A stretch of 64,000 nucleotides of DNA from Phocaeicola sp. GTDB lineage: Bacteria; Bacteroidota; Bacteroidia; Bacteroidales; Bacteroidaceae. Shown here piece by piece: positions 34,289-43,938 of the stretch. Each line of letters starts with the position of its first letter. Within the stretch, counting starts at the first letter, position 1. Where the stretch lies: positions 1-64,000 of the forward strand of contig JAHHQV010000002.1 in the NCBI GenBank assembly GCA_020026175.1, written 5' to 3'. The position numbers and the translations under genes are program-made. The notes under the pieces are model-generated. The model did no database searches and was not told the DNA's origin. It worked only from the letters and a program-made list of their open reading frames with translations.

Positions 34289-37200
34289 ATGAAACAGATA
34301 TTTATCTTGTTTATTTTGCTTAATTCGTTTATAAACTGTTATGGTAGCATATTTCAGTCTTTTTATTCTGTAAGAGACGGTCTGCTAAGTAATACTGTTG
34401 ACTATATTACCAAAGATTCTTTAGGCATTATGTATATTTCAACATCAGAGGGGTTGATGTTATTTACAGGCTCTGATTTTTTGCTTCCTCAGTTTTCAAA
34501 AGAGATAGGTACTGTATCTTTTGTCAGGTCTATAGTTCAATTGAATTCTGAAAATCTGTTAATCAGCAGTACTGACTATGGTTTGATGTTATATAACAAA
34601 AAGAGTCAGAAGGTAAAAAGAATCAGTAATTATCCACTTTTGAAAGAGATAGTGGGTATGTATAAGGATACTAGAGGAGTTGTTTGGTTTGCTTCTTATA
34701 GTGGAAAGATATGGTATATAGATAATTATCGTGATATAATAGACGATGTGGTGAACTTGAATTTTGTGGAAGTAGACTATATTTTTCCTAAAATAAAAAA
34801 GATAGGATGTATATCGGATAAGATATTCGTATGTTCCTCGAATAATGAGTTTTTCTTTTTGGACTATAGTACAAAAAATGTCAAAATAGAGCATATACCA
34901 CTTCCTGAAAATATAAACGAAGTATTCTGTGCTGTTCCTATGAATGATGATAAAGTGATTATAGGAACAGATAATGGTGCTGTTTTTATAGTACGGTCAG
35001 AAGATGGTTCATATCATTGTGGTAATGATATATTGAAAGGAAAGGTTGTGAGATGTATAGAGAACACAGATAATGGAGTGTTTCTTGGAACAGAGGGAGA
35101 CGGATTGTATGTATATAAAAATTCGAAGGCAGAAAAATTTATATTTAATAATAAGAAAGGGAATAATCCTGATTATATAATATCGTCTTATTATGATGAT
35201 AATGGATGTTTGTGGCTGGGGAGCTGGAATTGTGGCATGGTATGTCTGAACATGGATGACGGTAACTTTAAAATTATATATAATTCTGAAGATTCGTATT
35301 CACCGCTTTACAACTGGTGCCTTGAGTCTTTTCCCAATGACTCTGTGACTTATGTAGGTACTCATAGTATGGGGCTGGCTTACTTTACTCCTTATATGGG
35401 AAAATATAAGGTTCTTGACAGAAAGTATCCTTTGATAAAAAGCCTATATGCAGATTCCATATCAAAATGCTTGTATGTAGGAACATTTGGAGCAGGCTTG
35501 AGGGTTTATGATATTAAAAACAGATCTTATAAGGATACATATATTAAAGAAATAGAAAATGAAAGGATTTATGTTATCTATCCATATTCTGACGACAAAC
35601 TGTTGATTGGAACTTCAGGTAAAGGCTTATGGTTGTATGACAAAATATATGAAACATCTGTTCATGTAAATATTCCGTTTGTATATGGAAATCTGAATAT
35701 AAGAGATGTGAAACCTAATGTCAAGACAGGAGGATTATGGATAAGTACTTATAATAATGGGCTTTATCATATTAAGTTGAATCCGGATGGCAGTTATTCG
35801 AATTTCTTTCATATAGAATCTTATGAAAATGATGTGCTGCATCCTATCAGTATTTTAAATGATGATGAAAATACTTTTCTTGCAGCGGAAAATGGTTTAT
35901 ACAAGATAATTACTGACAAAGCGGATTATAATGTAAAACGTATTTCCAGAATGGAGGGATTAAGATTGAATAAGATTATCAAGCTTGGTTCAGAGCATTA
36001 TATAGTATCTTCTCATTCAGGACTTTATTTTCTTGACAGAAAGTTTGAGATATTGAGTGTCTTAAGTAAAGGAGAAACTATAAGTGATGTAAGATATAAT
36101 GTGTTTACTAAACATCTTGAAATAGCAGGAACGGATAATATAATATTATTACAAGGTAATGATTTGTATAATAAGTCTCAGTTTGCAAATCTTTATTTAC
36201 GTTCTGTCTCTGTTAATGGAGAAATATTGACAGCTGATGGCTATAATAATTATATAAAGCAGTCGATACAGTATGCTGATAAAATTTTATTGTCACCTAA
36301 TGACAATAACTTGAATATAGTTCTCTCTTGTATTTTGTATAATAAGTTGTTGTCTACTTGTATTTATTATAAGATGGAAGGACTTGAAAGCAAGTGGAAT
36401 AAAATGTCAGATTCTGATACTTCAATCAGTTATAATGGTATACCTGCAGGTGAATATAAGTTAAGGATAAGGGTACAGAGCATTGATAATATAAGTAATG
36501 AAAGGATTTTGGCTATAGAAAAATCTGAGTTTTGGTATAAAACCAAACAGGCTTTTTTCTTGTACATAATAATCGTGTTGGCTTTTGTTGTATATTTAAT
36601 TCTCAAGATAAAGAGTAAGGAGAAGATTAAATATTTCAATAAAGTTCAGCAAATAGAGGAAGAGACAAAGTTGGAGGTGTATAATCAGAAGTTACGGTTC
36701 ATTACTAATATATCGCACGATCTTAAGACTCCACTTACTTTGGTCTTGTCTCCTCTTAATGATATGGTAGGTATGACTGATATGCCAGACAAGTTCAAGC
36801 CAAGACTTCATTCTATGATACTTAATGGTAATAATCTATTGAAAAAGATAAATAAGATTATTAACTATAAAGATATGGAGTTGTATGATGGGAGTGATGT
36901 TGAGTTGGAGGATTATAATCTTCAGCAGTTGGGATATGAAATTGTAATGCCATTTAAGTCATATGCAGAATCTTTGGGGATAGAATTGGAATATGATTTT
37001 ACGGCACTGCAAGATTCTATGGTTATAATAAATACAGACAAAAATAAATTTGAGTCTGTAATGGAAAATATTATATCAAATGCAATAAAATATACAGCTA
37101 AAGGAGGAAAGGTTAAAGTAAGTATAGTTTCGGATTCTTCTATGGCTAGAATTACAGTTTCTGACACAGGTAGAGGTATCCAGGGAAATGACCTGCCTCA

Positions 37201-38176
37201 TATTTTTGACAGATATTATTGTGCAAAAGGAAATGATGAAGGTACAGGTATAGGTTTGTATCTTGTAAAGAAGTATGTTGATGTTTTGGGTGGAGATATA
37301 AGTATAGACAGTGTAGTAAACAAGGGTACTGTCATTGTTGTGAATTTTTCTATATGTGTAAAACAATCGGCCGACAGCACTGTGTATCAAAATACAGGAC
37401 ATGAGGCGAATGATATGAAAATACTTTTTGTAGAAGACAATTATGATTTAAGGAATTTCTTTGAGGAGGGTTTTGTGGGACAATATACTGTTTTTACAGC
37501 TTCTTCGGCTGATGAAGCCATAGATATAGCAAAACAGGAATTGCCTGATATTATAGTATCCGACTATATGATGCCAGGTACTGATGGAATAGAATTATGT
37601 AGAATACTGAAGAATGATATTCTGACATCGCATATCCCGTTTGTAATATTGTCTTCTCTTAATACTGAAGATTTTCGGACCAATTGTTGGAAAGGTGGAG
37701 TAGATTTGGTTGAAGAAAAACCTTTTAAAACGGATGTTCTTAAGATAAAATTTGCTGCGCTTATAAAAAATAGGATAATTCTGAAAAACAAGTATCAGTA
37801 TCCTGTTACTAAAATAGATAAAATAAAGGTTGAGAATGAATTGACAGAGTATGACAAGATATTTATTGATGACTTTAATTCTGCAATAGAAAGGAATATT
37901 GAAAATTCGGATCTTTCTATAGAGGAAATAGCTGTATCAATGAAAATGACCCATGACCAATTATACCGAAAAGTTAAGGCTTTGACAGGAGTATCTGTCA
38001 ATCAGTATATAAGATCATTCAGACTAAGAAAGGCTGCAAGGATGATGTGCGAAAACGGTTGTTCTGTTACTGAAGTATTGTATACAGTAGGATTCAGTAA
38101 CCCCTCATACTTTACAAAGTGTTTCAAGAAGGAATTTGGTGTGTTGCCGTCCGATTATATAGAGCAAAACTCTTGA
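34289..38176 (+). CDS. Hybrid two-component system regulator (HTCS)
   Basis: A 1295-residue one-protein signalling system typical of Bacteroidota glycan loci. A signal peptide (about 1-20) is followed by a two-bladed Reg_prop propeller sensor (to about 640), seen as repeated G--LWL/WIST--NGL-type segments, and a Y_Y_Y immunoglobulin-like domain (about 670-745). One membrane helix lies near 755-777. The kinase has ISHDLKTPLT with phospho-His810 and an ATPase domain with SNAIKYTAKGG and GTGIGLYL. The receiver domain has phospho-Asp1092 in SDYMMPG. An AraC-type DNA-binding domain ends the protein (VSVNQYIRSFRLRKAA). It should sense a periplasmic oligosaccharide and activate the neighbouring operons. 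Confidence 0.96.
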   Translation: MKQIFILFILLNSFINCYGSIFQSFYSVRDGLLSNTVDYITKDSLGIMYISTSEGLMLFTGSDFLLPQFSKEIGTVSFVRSIVQLNSENLLISSTDYGLMLYNKKSQKVKRISNYPLLKEIVGMYKDTRGVVWFASYSGKIWYIDNYRDIIDDVVNLNFVEVDYIFPKIKKIGCISDKIFVCSSNNEFFFLDYSTKNVKIEHIPLPENINEVFCAVPMNDDKVIIGTDNGAVFIVRSEDGSYHCGNDILKGKVVRCIENTDNGVFLGTEGDGLYVYKNSKAEKFIFNNKKGNNPDYIISSYYDDNGCLWLGSWNCGMVCLNMDDGNFKIIYNSEDSYSPLYNWCLESFPNDSVTYVGTHSMGLAYFTPYMGKYKVLDRKYPLIKSLYADSISKCLYVGTFGAGLRVYDIKNRSYKDTYIKEIENERIYVIYPYSDDKLLIGTSGKGLWLYDKIYETSVHVNIPFVYGNLNIRDVKPNVKTGGLWISTYNNGLYHIKLNPDGSYSNFFHIESYENDVLHPISILNDDENTFLAAENGLYKIITDKADYNVKRISRMEGLRLNKIIKLGSEHYIVSSHSGLYFLDRKFEILSVLSKGETISDVRYNVFTKHLEIAGTDNIILLQGNDLYNKSQFANLYLRSVSVNGEILTADGYNNYIKQSIQYADKILLSPNDNNLNIVLSCILYNKLLSTCIYYKMEGLESKWNKMSDSDTSISYNGIPAGEYKLRIRVQSIDNISNERILAIEKSEFWYKTKQAFFLYIIIVLAFVVYLILKIKSKEKIKYFNKVQQIEEETKLEVYNQKLRFITNISHDLKTPLTLVLSPLNDMVGMTDMPDKFKPRLHSMILNGNNLLKKINKIINYKDMELYDGSDVELEDYNLQQLGYEIVMPFKSYAESLGIELEYDFTALQDSMVIINTDKNKFESVMENIISNAIKYTAKGGKVKVSIVSDSSMARITVSDTGRGIQGNDLPHIFDRYYCAKGNDEGTGIGLYLVKKYVDVLGGDISIDSVVNKGTVIVVNFSICVKQSADSTVYQNTGHEANDMKILFVEDNYDLRNFFEEGFVGQYTVFTASSADEAIDIAKQELPDIIVSDYMMPGTDGIELCRILKNDILTSHIPFVILSSLNTEDFRTNCWKGGVDLVEEKPFKTDVLKIKFAALIKNRIILKNKYQYPVTKIDKIKVENELTEYDKIFIDDFNSAIERNIENSDLSIEEIAVSMKMTHDQLYRKVKALTGVSVNQYIRSFRLRKAARMMCENGCSVTEVLYTVGFSNPSYFTKCFKKEFGVLPSDYIEQNS

Positions 38177-38177
38177 A

Positions 38178-38264
38178 TTCCGAATTTGTTTTATAGTTTT
38201 CCGATTATGTATTATCGAAAAAGAAAATTGTGCTAATAATAAACAGTGTCTCTATATACATTTG
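38178..38264 (+). promoter_or_regulatory. Predicted HTCS operator and promoter of the GH2 gene
   Basis: TTCCGAATTTG (38178-38188) and CCGATTATGT (38201-38210) form a direct repeat 21 bases apart. The -7 box TACATTTG is at 38257-38264 and there is no -33 at normal spacing, as expected for an activator-dependent promoter. The second CCGA lies 56 bases before the -7 box, exactly as at 43847 before susC. Confidence 0.65.
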
Positions 38265-38284
38265 TGGTATAAATAATTACAACC

Positions 38285-41200
38285 ATGAAGAGACATAAAA
38301 GTTATTTTTTACAATTAAGTATTACTGGATTATTAAGTTGCTCGTTGGCAGCTTATGCACAGGATGTCAATCAGGCGGATAAAGATTTTTATGCAGAGAT
38401 AGCTTCCAAGAATATTTCTTTGCAGGATGGTCGTCAGATGGAAAGGATAATGCCTGTTGACTTGCCTGAATATCCTTTGTTGGGATGGAGTGGCAATAAT
38501 TCATATTATTATGATAGGATTCATAAGATTACTACTCAAAGTGAGATAAAATCGGAACTTAAAAAGTTAAAGGAGAAATATGCTCCGTTTATAAAGGAAG
38601 TAGCTCCAGAAATGAAAGAGAAAAGACAATCTTTCAGAATAGAGAAAATGCAGTTCCGCTATGAAACGAAGGAAGACTTGGATGATTTTCAATCTATAGT
38701 AGATGGCAAGGGAGAGTGGAAAAATATAGAAATGCCATATTATCATGGTCCGCAAGGTATATCTACTGCATGGTACAGGCAGGAAATAGAAATACCGGAT
38801 GATATAATGAATATGCCTTCTGTATATCTTCATTTTAATGGGTCTGATTATTATACGGATGCTTATATTAATGGTCATCATGTAGGATACCATGAGGGTA
38901 TGCTTGATGAATTTGAATTTGACATCAAACCTTATCTTAACCCCCAAAATAATATATTGCTTATACGTGTCAGAAATGATTATTCAATGCTTGGAGGTGA
39001 GGGAACTCCGAGAAGATGGGGGAATAAGCTTGCTGCAAGTAATTGTCCTGGGTGGGATGATCCACAAACGGGATGGACATGTTGTCCTGCTGGGTATGGG
39101 GTATACCAAGATGTATATGTAGAAGGAAGAAGTATACCTTATATACACGATATCTTCTGCAGACCTATTATTGACGAAGGTTCTGTAGAACTATGGACTG
39201 AGATTGACTTGACAAATGGAGAATTGGCGGATTCACTTGTCATGAAATATAGTCTTTATGGTCAGAATTTTTCTGAAACGGTAGTAGAAAACAGTAATGA
39301 AACAGTGGCTGTGGAAGGTGGACGTATCCTCAAAAAAGTAAAAATCAAAATACCTGAAGAAAAGTTGAGGCTTTGGACTCCGGATAGTCCTTGGTTGTAT
39401 CAGATACAGGTTTCTTTGTATGACAATGAAGGTAAAGAACTTCTTGACAATATGAAGAGACAGTTTGGTATGCGTGAGTTTGTTATAGACAAGACTTCTA
39501 AGCCTAAGGGAAGAATGTATCTAAATGGAAAGGAAATTCGTTTGCGAGGTACAAATACAATGGGATTTCTACAGCTGGATGTAATGCGTCATGATTGGAG
39601 ACAGTTGGAAGATGATCTTTTGCTGGCTAAACTCACAAACATGAACTTTATTCGTACTACTCAACGTATAGTACAAAAAGAGGTATACGAAATGGCAGAC
39701 AAAGTCGGTATGATGATGCAGGCCGATATGCCTTTGTTTGCATATGTCAACCAAAAACAATATCCTGAGATATTGAAGCAGTCATCTGGTATAGAACGTG
39801 TGTTGAGAAATCATCCTTCTGTAATAATGATGTCATATCTAAACGAACCGATGGCAGAGGTAAAGCCTCATGCTATAAGCAGATATGCATATGAAAAACT
39901 GTTTGATGCATTGGATATAGTTGTACATAATGAGAACCCTGATAGGGCAGTAAAATATATTGACGGTGATTATCAGCCACCTAGCAATGGATATCCTGAT
40001 AATCATTGCTATAATATTTGGTATGACGAACATGGAGTGTCATTGGATACTTTATCAAGAGGCGGATGGATGGCAGTAAGTAAAGGTTGGATGTATGGAT
40101 GCGGTGAGTTTGGAGCCGAAGGGTTGGATTCTGAAGATTTGATGAAAAGACGTTATCCTAAAAAGTGGATCGATAATAAAGAAGATGGTACTTGGACTCC
40201 AGAGAAACTGCATGGAGAGTCTACTAATGCACAAACATGGGGAAAGCACTGGGATTGGTTTGAGACCCAGTCAACTATGAGAGACTGGGTTAATGAAAGC
40301 AGAAAACATCAGGAGTGGGGAGTAAATAAAGTTGCAAGAGCTTTCAGACGTATGCCAAGGATGAACTCTTTTGCTATACATCTTTTTATTGACGCATGGC
40401 CAAATGGATGGATAAAGGCTATTGTAGATTGCGAACGTAATGTTAAGCCTGCATGGTATGCTTATAGGGATGCACTTACACCTCTATCTGTGCAGATAGT
40501 ACAGGAAAGGACACAATTCTATTCTGGAGAAAAATTTAACTTCCCTATATGGATTTGTAATGATACTCATGATATTCCTAATGCAGAATTGAGATATGTG
40601 ATGGAGCAGGATGGTAAATGTATAGGTTCTGGGAGTGTAGATGCTTTGATTCCGGATGTGAAAGAAGGAGCAAGATATCAGGGAGTATTACCTGTTTCTT
40701 TCCCTATAGTAGATAAGAAGTCTAAGATATGTCTAAGAATTGCAGTTTATGACAAAGATGAAAGAAAATTTCTTCATGAGGATATTGCAGAATTAGAATT
40801 ATATCCTTCAAAGAAGATTTATAATAATACAAAGGTTTACATGCTTGGTTCATCTGATGATGCTGTTTCTGTTGTCGATTATTTTGGAATGGATAAAGTC
40901 CTGAGTATAGATGATATTAAAGAAAAGGGTATTATTATGGTTTCTGATGATTTCATATCTGACAAGAATTTTGACATTATAATGAATATGGTAGAGTCTG
41001 GTTCGAAAGTGATATTCTATAAATCATCGTTGGATGATAATTTAGCTGGCTTGTTGGACATAGATTCACGTTTCCAAGAGGATGATAGCTGGATAGTATT
41101 CAGAAATATCGGTTTAAAATGTTTTGATGGAAGTTCGTCTACAGACTTGAAATATAATTACTCTTCAGTATTGGATAGACCGGAAAGACACTTTTTTATG

Positions 41201-41374
41201 AATTTCGATAATGATGGAGAATATATTCCAGTGCTTACTCATAATAATAAAACTATTGTAGGTACTAGAAAGTATGGAAAAGGGCAGATTATAATCTGCG
41301 GACTAAAGTTAAAAGGTAAACTTGATACAACTCCTTTGATGTCAGAGATGGTTTCTTTCTTGTTGAATTTATAA
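38285..41374 (+). CDS. GH2-family glycoside hydrolase, secreted
   Basis: A 1029-residue enzyme of the GH2 type (beta-galactosidase, beta-glucuronidase and relatives). A signal peptide ends at AYAQD. The jelly-roll sugar-binding domain has TAWYRQEIEIPDD and YLHFNGSDYYTDAYINGHHV; an Ig-like domain follows, then a TIM barrel from about 400. SYLNEPM gives the acid/base Glu521, and CGEFGAEG the probable nucleophile Glu608. A C-terminal part (about 870-1029) looks like a glutaminase/ThuA-like Rossmann module (VYMLGSSDDA, GQIIICGLKL). The sugar specificity cannot be read. First gene of the structural part of the locus, 108 bases after the HTCS gene. Confidence 0.88.
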   Translation: MKRHKSYFLQLSITGLLSCSLAAYAQDVNQADKDFYAEIASKNISLQDGRQMERIMPVDLPEYPLLGWSGNNSYYYDRIHKITTQSEIKSELKKLKEKYAPFIKEVAPEMKEKRQSFRIEKMQFRYETKEDLDDFQSIVDGKGEWKNIEMPYYHGPQGISTAWYRQEIEIPDDIMNMPSVYLHFNGSDYYTDAYINGHHVGYHEGMLDEFEFDIKPYLNPQNNILLIRVRNDYSMLGGEGTPRRWGNKLAASNCPGWDDPQTGWTCCPAGYGVYQDVYVEGRSIPYIHDIFCRPIIDEGSVELWTEIDLTNGELADSLVMKYSLYGQNFSETVVENSNETVAVEGGRILKKVKIKIPEEKLRLWTPDSPWLYQIQVSLYDNEGKELLDNMKRQFGMREFVIDKTSKPKGRMYLNGKEIRLRGTNTMGFLQLDVMRHDWRQLEDDLLLAKLTNMNFIRTTQRIVQKEVYEMADKVGMMMQADMPLFAYVNQKQYPEILKQSSGIERVLRNHPSVIMMSYLNEPMAEVKPHAISRYAYEKLFDALDIVVHNENPDRAVKYIDGDYQPPSNGYPDNHCYNIWYDEHGVSLDTLSRGGWMAVSKGWMYGCGEFGAEGLDSEDLMKRRYPKKWIDNKEDGTWTPEKLHGESTNAQTWGKHWDWFETQSTMRDWVNESRKHQEWGVNKVARAFRRMPRMNSFAIHLFIDAWPNGWIKAIVDCERNVKPAWYAYRDALTPLSVQIVQERTQFYSGEKFNFPIWICNDTHDIPNAELRYVMEQDGKCIGSGSVDALIPDVKEGARYQGVLPVSFPIVDKKSKICLRIAVYDKDERKFLHEDIAELELYPSKKIYNNTKVYMLGSSDDAVSVVDYFGMDKVLSIDDIKEKGIIMVSDDFISDKNFDIIMNMVESGSKVIFYKSSLDDNLAGLLDIDSRFQEDDSWIVFRNIGLKCFDGSSSTDLKYNYSSVLDRPERHFFMNFDNDGEYIPVLTHNNKTIVGTRKYGKGQIIICGLKLKGKLDTTPLMSEMVSFLLNL

Positions 41375-41388
41375 TTGGTATTACAAAC

Positions 41389-41420
41389 ACTGGTATCAGC
41401 ATATATATGTTGGTACCAGT
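41389..41420. repeat. 32-bp palindrome between GH2 and DUF5703 genes
   Basis: ACTGGTATCAGCATAT and its mirrored partner (41405-41420) form 16 contiguous pairs with two G-U wobbles and no loop. TGGTA is repeated at 41376, 41391 and 41411. No T-run follows, so a terminator is unlikely; an operator or mRNA processing/stability hairpin is possible. Confidence 0.7.
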
Positions 41421-41447
41421 AATTTATATAATCTTAATATCTTTAAT

Positions 41448-43772
41448 ATGAGCTTTTTAAAATACTTGTTTTTATTTTTGTTTATAGTAAATGGCTTTCC
41501 GTCAGTTTCTAAAGATTTTTCAAGGTATAATGTAGTTTGGTATTCTCCCTCAAAAGATGCCTCGGGAACAATGCCTATAGGAAATGGAGATATGGCTGCT
41601 AATGTATATGCAGTAGAGAATGGAGAATTGTACCTATTGTTGTCAAAGAATGATGCATATAATTATTGCGGCGATTTGTTCAAGACAGGTAGGGTGAAAA
41701 TATCATTAAATCCAAATCTTTTTAAGGGGTATAAGAACTTTGTTCAGGAGCTTGACATTAATACAGGAGCTATAAATATAAAGAGTGATGATACAGAAAT
41801 CTCAATATGGATTGATGCTAACTGTCCTGTATGTCATGTTTCCGTAAATAGTAGTAGAGTACTTGATGTTTCGGTTGAGCATGATTTATGGACAAGATTT
41901 GATCATTGTGTATATAATACGTTCAAAAATAAAGATGAAAAATCTGATGATATAGATTATGGTGCAACAACTCAAGATACCGTTGTAGATATTCATGACG
42001 GTTTGATGTGGTTTTTCAATGTAGGTGATAAGTCTGTATATGAAAATGACTTGAAGTACTATAATGTAGAATATCTGTCTGATAAATTTGAAGACCCATT
42101 TCAATATAATGTTTTCGGTAATTATGTAAAATCAGATGAACTTTCTCTCAAAAATGGTAAACTTACAGGTAAATCAAAAAATATTGACATACGGATTTAT
42201 TCTTTGACAATGAAAACAAAGGATGTTTCGAAATGGATAGATGAGATAAAGAGAATTTCAAATAGCCATGATAGTTATAAACACTCATGGAAACAGCATT
42301 GTAAATGGTGGAATGAATTTTGGAATCGTAGTTGGATAATGTCATCCGATAGTAAATTACCAGAAAATGAGCGTGAAGTGTTATATGGAGAACATAGTAA
42401 TGGCAAGCGTCAAGAAAAGGACATAGCTGCCTTGATATCTCAGAATTATCAGATGTTCAGGTATTTTATGGCAACCCAGGGGAGAGGGGCGGTTCCTGTA
42501 AAATTTAATGGAGGATTGTTTACTCAACAACTTCTTCTTTCTTTTGAAGACAAGACAAAGAGAAGTGGCGATAAAGATACTTTAAGGTACGGATTGCTTT
42601 CTCATCCTGATGATAGACTATGGGGGAGGAGATTTACGTTTCAGAATCAGAGGCATCTGTATTGGCCCCTATTAGGAAGCGGTGATACAGATTTGATACG
42701 ACCGTTTTTTGACTATTACTTCAATTTGCTTCCACATAGAAAAGCCGTGACAAAGGAGTGGTTTGGGCATGATGGTGCGTATCTTAGAGAAAATATAGAA
42801 CCTACTGGTATGGAAAGAGACTGTGGAAATATTGGTAAACCATTAAAAGCAGAACCGGGAACTATGGCAGGTCACTATCATGATATGTATTTTACCAGTA
42901 CTTTAGAACTTCTTGCAATGATGATAAACTATGCTGAATATACTAAAGATAACCACTTTGTGGAAAAACAATTACTTCCATATGCCAGAGAAGCTATTAG
43001 ATTTTATATTAATCATTATAAAAAGGACGAAAGAGGGAAATTGGTATTAGATCCGGCTATGGTTCTTGAAACATTCTGGAAAGCTAAGAATCCGGCTCCT
43101 GATATATCTGGGCTTACTTATTGTGCAAAAAATCTTTTGCGATTAAAATACGGGAATGATGATGATTGTAAATTATGGAATAATATTTTAATGACACTTC
43201 CCCAAATTCCATTGTCAACATATGATGGCAAACAGTTTATATTACCTGCTGAGGAGTATGAATATAAAAAGAATGCCGAGAATGGTGAGTTATACCCAGT
43301 ATTTCCTTTCAATCTTTATGGAAAAGCATATGGCAATGAAGATATTGCTATAAACACAATGGATAGAAGGACAGTAAAAGATGCATTTGGATGTGCTTGT
43401 TGGACACAAGATCAGATTGATTGGGCATATTGTGGAGATACTATAAAAGTTGTTGAAGGTCTTGAAAAGCGTTTTAAATTGTCGTCAACTCAATGCCGGT
43501 TCCCGTTGTTCGGTAGAGAAAATCCGGATTCATGTCCTGATTTTGACCATTTCGGTTCAGGCTCGTTTGCATTTCAAAGGATGCTTGTACAAGAAACTCC
43601 AAATAGAATTTATCTTTTTCCTGCATGGCCTTTGTCATGGGATGTTGATTTCAAAATTCATACATCACATGGTGTTGTAGAGTGTAAACTGAAGGATGGT
43701 AAGATTATAAAATTAAAAACATCTTCAAAAACTAGTCGTAAAATACTATATATACCCGAAGACTTGTTATGA
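41448..43772 (+). CDS. DUF5703-domain protein, glycosidase-like
   Basis: A 774-residue exported protein. A signal peptide (about 1-20) precedes a beta-sandwich N-terminal domain matching DUF5703 (NVVWYSPSKDASGTMPIGNGD, then ENGELYLLLSKNDAY). The rest, about 300-700, is helical with aromatic-rich repeats (GLLSHPDDRLWGRRFTFQNQ, AGHYHDMYFTSTLELLAMMI), consistent with an alpha/alpha six-barrel like GH95 or GH65-related enzymes. No activity is established for this family as far as I know. It lies 73 bases after the GH2 gene and before susC, so it is a structural member of the glycan locus and likely an unclassified glycosidase. Confidence 0.8.
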   Translation: MSFLKYLFLFLFIVNGFPSVSKDFSRYNVVWYSPSKDASGTMPIGNGDMAANVYAVENGELYLLLSKNDAYNYCGDLFKTGRVKISLNPNLFKGYKNFVQELDINTGAINIKSDDTEISIWIDANCPVCHVSVNSSRVLDVSVEHDLWTRFDHCVYNTFKNKDEKSDDIDYGATTQDTVVDIHDGLMWFFNVGDKSVYENDLKYYNVEYLSDKFEDPFQYNVFGNYVKSDELSLKNGKLTGKSKNIDIRIYSLTMKTKDVSKWIDEIKRISNSHDSYKHSWKQHCKWWNEFWNRSWIMSSDSKLPENEREVLYGEHSNGKRQEKDIAALISQNYQMFRYFMATQGRGAVPVKFNGGLFTQQLLLSFEDKTKRSGDKDTLRYGLLSHPDDRLWGRRFTFQNQRHLYWPLLGSGDTDLIRPFFDYYFNLLPHRKAVTKEWFGHDGAYLRENIEPTGMERDCGNIGKPLKAEPGTMAGHYHDMYFTSTLELLAMMINYAEYTKDNHFVEKQLLPYAREAIRFYINHYKKDERGKLVLDPAMVLETFWKAKNPAPDISGLTYCAKNLLRLKYGNDDDCKLWNNILMTLPQIPLSTYDGKQFILPAEEYEYKKNAENGELYPVFPFNLYGKAYGNEDIAINTMDRRTVKDAFGCACWTQDQIDWAYCGDTIKVVEGLEKRFKLSSTQCRFPLFGRENPDSCPDFDHFGSGSFAFQRMLVQETPNRIYLFPAWPLSWDVDFKIHTSHGVVECKLKDGKIIKLKTSSKTSRKILYIPEDLL

Positions 43773-43822
43773 ATTGATAATCAGTGCTATATGGAATTAT
43801 AAGTTTTTATATAATACTTGCT

Positions 43823-43910
43823 TTCCGAATTTGATATACTGATAAACCGAAAATGTGCTACCGTTTTCCTGTTTTGTGACAATGTAATATGTTGCTTCAA
43901 GGTAGTTTTG
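43823..43910 (+). promoter_or_regulatory. Predicted HTCS operator and promoter of susC
   Basis: TTCCGAATTTG (43823-43833) and CCGAAAATGT (43847-43856) are 22 bases apart, and the -7 box TAGTTTTG is at 43903-43910. The second CCGA is 56 bases before the -7 box, identical to the spacing before the GH2 gene. Confidence 0.65.
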
Positions 43911-43938
43911 CATAACGAAAAATTTAAATTTAATATGT

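Noticed and set aside
34289..38176. Phage or mobile origin for the AT-rich glycan locus
   Set aside because: Lower GC and AT-rich codons are usual for such loci; no integrase, tRNA junction or direct repeats bound it.
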